Below, one piece after another: positions 17,225 through 22,759 of a DNA stretch of 22,759 bases. Positions within the stretch are counted from its first letter, which is position 1. Each line of letters starts with the position of its first letter. Source of the DNA: Lepidodermella squamata (Eukaryota > Gastrotricha); the NCBI GenBank assembly GCA_047495785.1, contig JBLDXI010000150.1, forward strand, positions 1 through 22,759, read 5' to 3'. The notes under the pieces were generated by a model. The model was not told where the DNA came from, did not search any database, and saw nothing but the letters and a program-made list of their open reading frames with translations. The position numbers and the translations under genes are program-made.

Positions 17225-20200
17225 ATGAAGTCGATATTCATTTGTTTTTTAACTTGTTTCATCGCACCCATCACATGTTTCAAAAATGTTGGCAATGAAA
17301 GCGTAAATTTGTGTTCCATATTCACAATGCACAATGAAAGTCTTAATTCAGGCCTTCAACGAAGCCGTAGTCTCGGGACAACTGCCAACCGTTCGCCAAA
17401 TGGTCAACTCAGGTCTGGTTAACGCAAATTCAACTTCGAAATCCTCAGCGCTTGTCAGCGCAGTGCGGACTAACCAAAGCTACGAAATGGTTGAGTTTCT
17501 CCTACTAAAAGGGGCCTCCGTCGAAGCGAGGGATGGAAGTGCTCAAGTTAGGAGCGCATACCTCTGGGCTGCAAGAAACGGCCGGTTGGATCTGGTGAGA
17601 CTCCTTGTTGAACAGTACAATGCAGTGACTGATGTCCGAGACAGCCGAAACAACACAGCTTTGATGGCTGCTTTCGATGGCGAAGTAACCCCTGATTATT
17701 TAAGATTAGTCTACTACTTGTTGCCGTTTGAATCGCCGAATGACACGAATTCCAACGGTTTAACCGCTCTTCACCTTCTCAGCCGAGTGCAATCGACTGA
17801 TCCTGTCCCTATTGCGAAATTGCTGATCGAACAGTTCAAAATGGATGTCCATGCGAGGGATAACGAAGGCAACACGCCGTTACTCATCGCAGCTAAAACT
17901 GGCTATTCTCTAGCTTTACTCCAGTACCTCGTTGATCAAGGAGCTCATAAACAGGCGAAAAATAATGAAGGCAGTAACATGCTGCTTCAGGCTTGTCAGA
18001 TCGATAAGACTGAATTGGGTATCTTAACCTTCATAAAATTCGCCGTTGAAATAGGCGGAAATGATGCCAAATCAAAGACGACTAAATATGGAACCCCTTG
18101 TGACTATCACCTACAGTGGCGAGGTGGCATTCAGGTTGACGACACGGTTATCGTCGACATACTGAAATATTTGGTCAGTAAAGGCTATGCTATCAACGCC
18201 AAGTCCGGACCTTATGGTTATACGCCACTAATGTCAGCTGCTTCTTCAAGTAATAGAAGGCGGGTAGTACTGGCCTTACTAGACATGGGGGCTGATGTGA
18301 ATGCGACAAATTATCAAGGCGAAACAGCTTTGGATCTCTCTGTTCCAATCAGCAAGGTCGATTTGCAGAGAGCAGTTTCGGCCCAAGAGTTAGGAGCAAC
18401 CACTGCGAACTATCGTCATAATTCAACAACAGAAATGTCTTCGGCAATTACGGTGAAACTGCTTAATTTCACCGCAAGTACTAACCGATCGTTAACGCCC
18501 AACGATGATTTTGGCCTACAGCAGCTTGTCACTGAGATTATATCGGGGGCGAGATCAACTACAACTCCGAAGTTGACAACGACACAATATGTTAAAAGCA
18601 CTGTTCGGAATCAAAATCAGGATAGGCTCAACGCTGTGAGTTTTCTTTATTATGCTGGTAGAGATGTGATATCTGTTACCGTGACGTAGTGTAGTGAGTC
18701 AGTTTGAATTGCAAGGTGATAACTGATAACTCAATCATATGAGAAAGTTCACGATTTTAGAAAAGTGGGTAATATTGGGCTCTTACTTTCAATGAAATAA
18801 CGAATTTGTTTCTGAAATCAACCGATGAATCATCAATTAGCTCACCTAATTTTTGACCCCCAGCTTATTCCTAAATATGGCTGTAATATTTAGCGGTGTT
18901 CTCTTTCCAATATATCTACGTTTTTATACATCTGTTCTCTCTCATATTTTTTCAGAAATTTGTGAACTACGTTATAGATGGTAACATCTCTGCTGTACGT
19001 GAGATGATACGTCTCAATCAAGCGCGCGGTGATGCCGCTCTTATGGTTCCTGACGATTATTACGCTCTTTGTTTGGGGCGAATCGAACTAATACCTGTCC
19101 CAGCAGTTTCCGCTGCAATGTTCGTAGAAAATCCTTCTCTGGAAATGCTTCAAGTGCTACTCGAAAACGATGGCGATGCGAATGCGATTCATCCCTCGGC
19201 TAGAAAATCCGCCCTAATGCTCGCAGCTGAGATGGGTCGTGTTGATCTTGTCAAATTGCTCGTAAAATATGGAGCAGACGTTGACCTGGTATACAACGAC
19301 AGGGCGGCAATTACATACGCTGCTTCTAAAAGTCTAGAAATCGTTAAATTCCTAATGTCAAAGGGAGCTACGAATGAACTGTACTCTATGCTTTCAGAAG
19401 CTTGTCGAACCACTGAGACCCCAGCTCTACCTATGGTGAAATTCGCTGTTGAGGAAGCTGAAAATTCGGTCACTTCTGTATATTTGGATGGATTGCCCCC
19501 ATTTGCAATCGCGGTGATGCACTTGAAATCAGCGGATCGCTTCCAAGTTTTCGAATACTTGTTATCAAAAGGGGCTGATGGCCGAGTTAGGGTTAATTCG
19601 GGATGGCAACCGAATGGCACTCTCTTGCATCTAGCTGTTTACAGAAGCGATGACGAACTTGCAAGATTCCTGATTAGGAAAGCTAAAATTGGCCTCGAAG
19701 AACGCGACTCCTCTGGGCTAACTCCGCTTTTGTCCGCAGCTCGTCAATATAACCATGCAATGGTTGAATTACTACTGGACGAAGGCTCGAATTTGACGGC
19801 TGTCGACTACGAAGGCAATAATGCATTTTTACTGGCGTGTATGAGTGGACCTCTTGAGAGTTTCTCACTGGCCAAATGGCTTGTCGAGATTCATGGTATG
19901 AATGTAAATTCGCAGAACAAAGACAACAACACCTGCCTAACTATTGTTGCAAGCACCAATCGGGATTACGGTTTCGCAAAATTCCTCGTACAGAAGGGTT
20001 ATGATGTCAATCGAAAATATCAACGCGGAAATTCTCTATTGCACATGATAGAATCCGATTGGTACACAAGTAATATTGATGGGTTGATAGAGGCTGGTGC
20101 GGATATCAACGCGAGAAATGACGATGGCTTTACTCCACTAGATTTGGCACTGATTTCCAACTATCCGCCGGCAATTTACAGTCTGCGGAAGGCTGGAGCA

Positions 20201-20305
20201 GTGACAGCGAAACCGGCACTATTTCTTCTTACAACAAGCGCCCGCGTTACAGAGTCGGCAGATTTCATTGATTATTATAGATATTTTCAGAAACATTGTT
20301 TTTGA
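17225..20305 (+). CDS. Ankyrin-repeat protein, probably secreted, three exons (right arm)
   Basis: Two long ankyrin frames lie in tandem and I join them. Exon 1 (17225-17302) encodes 26 residues with a clear signal peptide (Met-Lys-Ser-Ile-Phe-Ile-Cys start). A 49-bp GT-AG intron leads in phase 0 to exon 2 (17352-18635), about 428 residues of ankyrin repeats with Thr-Pro-Leu and Gly-Ala-Asp-Val-Asn motifs, then a Ser/Thr/Asn-rich tail with three N-glycosylation sequons. A strong donor (GCT|GTGAGT) at 18636 and a pyrimidine-rich acceptor at 18955 join, again phase 0, to exon 3 (18956-20305), 449 residues with more repeats. Both domains start alike: Phe-Asn-Glu-Ala-Val-Val-Ser-Gly and Phe-Val-Asn-Tyr-Val-Ile-Asp-Gly. 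Total 903 residues. Alternatives: cytosolic 451-residue protein from ATG 17334 to 18689, with a separate second gene. Function unknown; ankyrin arrays bind proteins. Confidence 0.6.
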
Positions 20306-20458
20306 AACTGTAGATTCATGTGAGAGTCTATTGGGATTATATGTTCTTAGCAGTTAGCAGTATACATTTTCGACCTTGGCGATTGGCGACGTCTGATGAA
20401 CAGTTTTTTCAAGGTTTCATTGCCCCATTTTCAATTAGGTATTTTGCTGCGCCTTGAG

Positions 20459-20474
20459 AATAAAGATAAATAAA
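20459..20474 (+). promoter_or_regulatory. Poly(A) signals of the ankyrin gene (right arm)
   Basis: Two AATAAA, at 20459-20464 and 20469-20474, about 155 bp after the stop of the second ankyrin exon. No poly(A) signal is seen between the two ankyrin frames on the plus strand, which supports a single transcript. Confidence 0.5.
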
Positions 20475-21133
20475 CGGCACCTGTTTGCTGCCCGTTACAC
20501 ATCTTTGATCGCAGAATTTATGAAGAGCGTCAGAATACTTGACGAAGGATAGAAAAAGAAACCGAATTCTCTTTTCTCTCCAAGAGTTCAAGAATGGATG
20601 AGAACACAAGATAGCAGCTAATGGCATTTTTATAGCCCTTGAACCGAAGATAGTGATTTAGGATTTAGAATTCAACCGCTCCGCAATTGTAACCTACACT
20701 AATATAGCGTTACTGTCATTTCTAAAAATATGCGCTAGTACTGCCGGTCCCTTACTTGGCAACTAACTATATCGCCTTCTACTTCACGATTTTCAGGAAG
20801 GGTGAGGGTAACAGAGTAACTGACCTCATGCTCGTACTCGCTGCATGGTAAAACACAGCATCGAACTGCAGACAAAATGCACTATAACTAAAAAAAACTA
20901 GCCATATAAGGGCTCTGTCGACCGAAATTATTTTCGGATAATTTATGCTCACAAGACAAAAATCTCAATATCTGATTACCCTCACACATGCTCTTCGCAG
21001 TTAAGAACCCACGTAAATTCGTGCTTGACACGCTAGATATTTACCACAGCCCACTCATTATTCATCCTTCATACTTTTTTTCGTCATAACACGGAACCGC
21101 GCGTTTTTTCTTCTAACGCGCTCGACCTGAACG
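20475..21133. other. Intergenic region between ankyrin gene and CP3 (right arm)
   Basis: Mirror of 9953-10611. No supported coding frame, RNA gene or repeat. Here the ankyrin gene and CP3 read in the same direction, so the stretch holds the ankyrin 3' flank and the CP3 upstream region. Confidence 0.4.
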
Positions 21134-21165
21134 TATTTATATAGCGGTTTTTTGTATTTATCACT
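21134..21165 (+). promoter_or_regulatory. CP3 core promoter (right arm)
   Basis: TATTTATATAG at 21134-21144, then TCACTG at 21161-21166 about 25 bp on, with the CP3 ATG at 21208. TTATCA at 21158-21163 is a GATA-factor site on the minus strand. Confidence 0.5.
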
Positions 21166-21207
21166 GCCTTTGCAGAAAAAATAAGTCTAGAATATCGTTA
21201 CCGGAAA

Positions 21208-22662
21208 ATGCCCTATATAAATGTCCTACTCCTTTGCTGCTTCTTTGTGGTCGGAAGCTTGGCCTATTACGACTACACCGGCGAGAAGGTGTTCCATTTC
21301 GAACCGAAAACTCAGCAACAAGTCAGCTTTTTGGAGCAATTCGTTGATAAAGATGACTTTGACTTCTGGCTCGCCCCAAGTAGACCTGGTCGAGGGGTCG
21401 ATGTTCGAGTGAAAGCTGGTTCAGTTCAAGATTTCATTCGCCAAGCTAATCAAGCACGAATTCCCTTCAACATTACGATCAACGACCTGCAAGCACTGAT
21501 TGATAATGAAAAGCAGGAAAATGCAGATGAGCCCAGGCTTTTGAGGGCTTCCATAAAAGCCACTGATCTCAATTCACTGGTTGTGAAGAAATTCCCTACT
21601 TACAGCAATATTGTGGCTTGGCTAGATTCGATTTGCGAATCTTACAGAAATTCAACAAAATGCGGCAGTGTTGGTAAATCCTTCGAACAAAGAGATCTAC
21701 GATACATCCAGGTATGTAATGTCTCGAAGGAGAAATTAAAATTTATTAACCATATTTTCATTCTAGATAGGCAACTGGAGCCAACCCACGGTAATTATTG
21801 AAGGGGGCGCACATGCCAGGGAATGGTTGTCCCCAGCGACGATTATCTACATGATCAATAAGGTTTGAAATCAACCTAATTTTTCGACTTTAGATCTAAA
21901 TTGTCTTCAAAATTTAGTTGGTAACCAGCAATGAAAGATCCGTGAAAGAACTTCTCTCTAATTTCAACTGGATCATTTTACCCATGTTAAATCCCGACGG
22001 ATATACCTACAGCCAGACACGGGACAGAATGTGGCGAAAAAATCGATCGAAAGATTCAAGAACCCCGCTTTACGTTGGCGTTGATCTCAACCGCAATTTC
22101 GATTTCGACTTTGGCGGTAAATTGTTCATGATCTAAATTTCAAATTTTCTCATCGACGATTTTTGCAGGATCTGGAGCGAGTACCAACCCTTCTAGCGAG
22201 GTCTACCAGGGCAAGCGCGCATTTTCCGAGCCTGAAAGTCGTAGCTGGTCTAACTTTGTCCTAGCTAACAAAGCCAATTTACTGGCGTATTTTTCGATTC
22301 ATACGTACGCGGAAACTTGGTTCGTACCCTTTGGAGCTGGCCCTGAAGACCAACGTTACGGCCCTGACTACAACGAGATGTTGCGAGTCGCTAATATTGG
22401 AACGAAGGCCCTGTCCGCCGTTAACAACAGACCTTGGCAGTGCGGAAATACGATGGATATCTACGGCCCAGCGTCTGGCGGCTCTGACGATTGGACGAAA
22501 AAGGCGACTGGGGCGAAATACGTCTATACCTTGGAACTTCGAGCCGGTTCTAATGGAGGCTTCAGAGCCACTGAGTCCGATATTGAGCCAAGTGGGAAAG
22601 AAGTGTTTGCCGGGCTTGCCGCGGCTGTTAATGCTATGAATAGAACGCTATATCGAGCTTGA
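21208..22662 (+). CDS. CP3 (right-arm copy): B-like M14A procarboxypeptidase
   Basis: Second, identical copy of the 430-residue CP3. Exons 21208-21711, 21767-21862, 21918-22116 and 22169-22662; the phases are 0, 0 and 1, and all introns are GT-AG. The split zinc site lies in exon 2 (His184, Glu187), Arg243 and Asn258-Arg259 in exon 3, and His311, Asp373 and Glu389 in exon 4. The promoter is inside the repeat, so this copy would be expressed like the left one if the palindrome exists in the genome. Only 97 bp downstream are visible and they hold no canonical AATAAA. Confidence 0.9.
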
Positions 22663-22759
22663 TTATTTTTTAATCATGACGCAGAACAAGTAAAATAATC
22701 GAGAATTTTCGAGATAAAAATTGGCAGCCATTTTTTACAGCGTTCCTTATCTCTCTAAG

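Larger units (their letters stand above)
15602..22759. repeat. Right arm of giant inverted repeat
   Basis: Reverse complement of 8327-15484, identical in every stretch I compared, coding or not, and reaching the last base of the window. It carries second copies of the receptor fragment, the ankyrin gene and CP3 on the plus strand. The arm begins two bases before a receptor codon boundary, inside the linker before TM1, so it is the derived side of the fold-back. Confidence 0.95.

Noticed and set aside
17225-17422. 65-codon frame read straight through
   Set aside because: Its first 26 codons are a signal-peptide exon, but the rest is out of frame with the ankyrin repeats and reads across the proposed intron.
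18896-18955. Hydrophobic leader before the second ankyrin block
   Set aside because: It starts with GTG and its hydrophobic residues simply translate the pyrimidine tract of a splice acceptor.
19189-19620. 143-codon antisense frame in the ankyrin exon (mirror 11466-11897)
   Set aside because: It is the reverse shadow of the ankyrin coding sequence, with no independent features.

Overview
The window looks like nuclear DNA of a small-genome invertebrate. Genes carry short GT-AG introns (48 to 60 bp, with a few long ones), AATAAA polyadenylation signals, and animal families: an Ly6-type secreted protein, M14A digestive procarboxypeptidases, GABA-B-like class C GPCRs and ankyrin-repeat proteins. 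An ecdysozoan such as an arthropod is my best guess; the sequence alone does not fix the taxon. No bacterial signals, tRNA, rRNA or CRISPR array were seen.

Layout. 1-1363 holds no gene I can support, only a possible 237-bp terminal-inverted-repeat element. 1364-1735 (+) is a small Ly6-like secreted protein. 2359-9878 holds three paralogous procarboxypeptidase genes in tandem on the minus strand, here called CP1, CP2 and CP3. I could reassemble all three from exons to 421, 420 and 430 residues with every catalytic residue family present. CP1 has a 2.79-kb intron that splits the zinc-binding HxxE motif, and inside it, on the opposite strand, sits an intronless GABA-B-like receptor (3501-5897) with its own poly(A) signal. 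Next come a two-domain ankyrin gene (10781-13861, minus) and the 3' part of a second GABA-B-like receptor (14548-15601, minus).

From 8327 to the end of the window the sequence is a giant inverted repeat. Bases 8327-15484 reappear in reverse complement as 15602-22759, in constant register (coordinates of mates always sum to 31086), around a 117-bp unique spacer (15485-15601). CP3, the ankyrin gene and the receptor fragment therefore each occur twice, head to head. The spacer continues the receptor reading frame only on the minus strand, so the left arm plus spacer is the original sequence and the right arm is the folded-back copy. The repeat runs off the right end. Whether it is a real genomic palindrome or an amplification or assembly chimera cannot be decided from sequence alone.

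Functionally, the three carboxypeptidases look like secreted gut zymogens with different S1' pocket residues (Ile, Gln and Asp at the position of bovine residue 255), hence a small set with divided specificity. The receptors and ankyrin proteins have no evident pathway link to them; they are neighbours by insertion and duplication.
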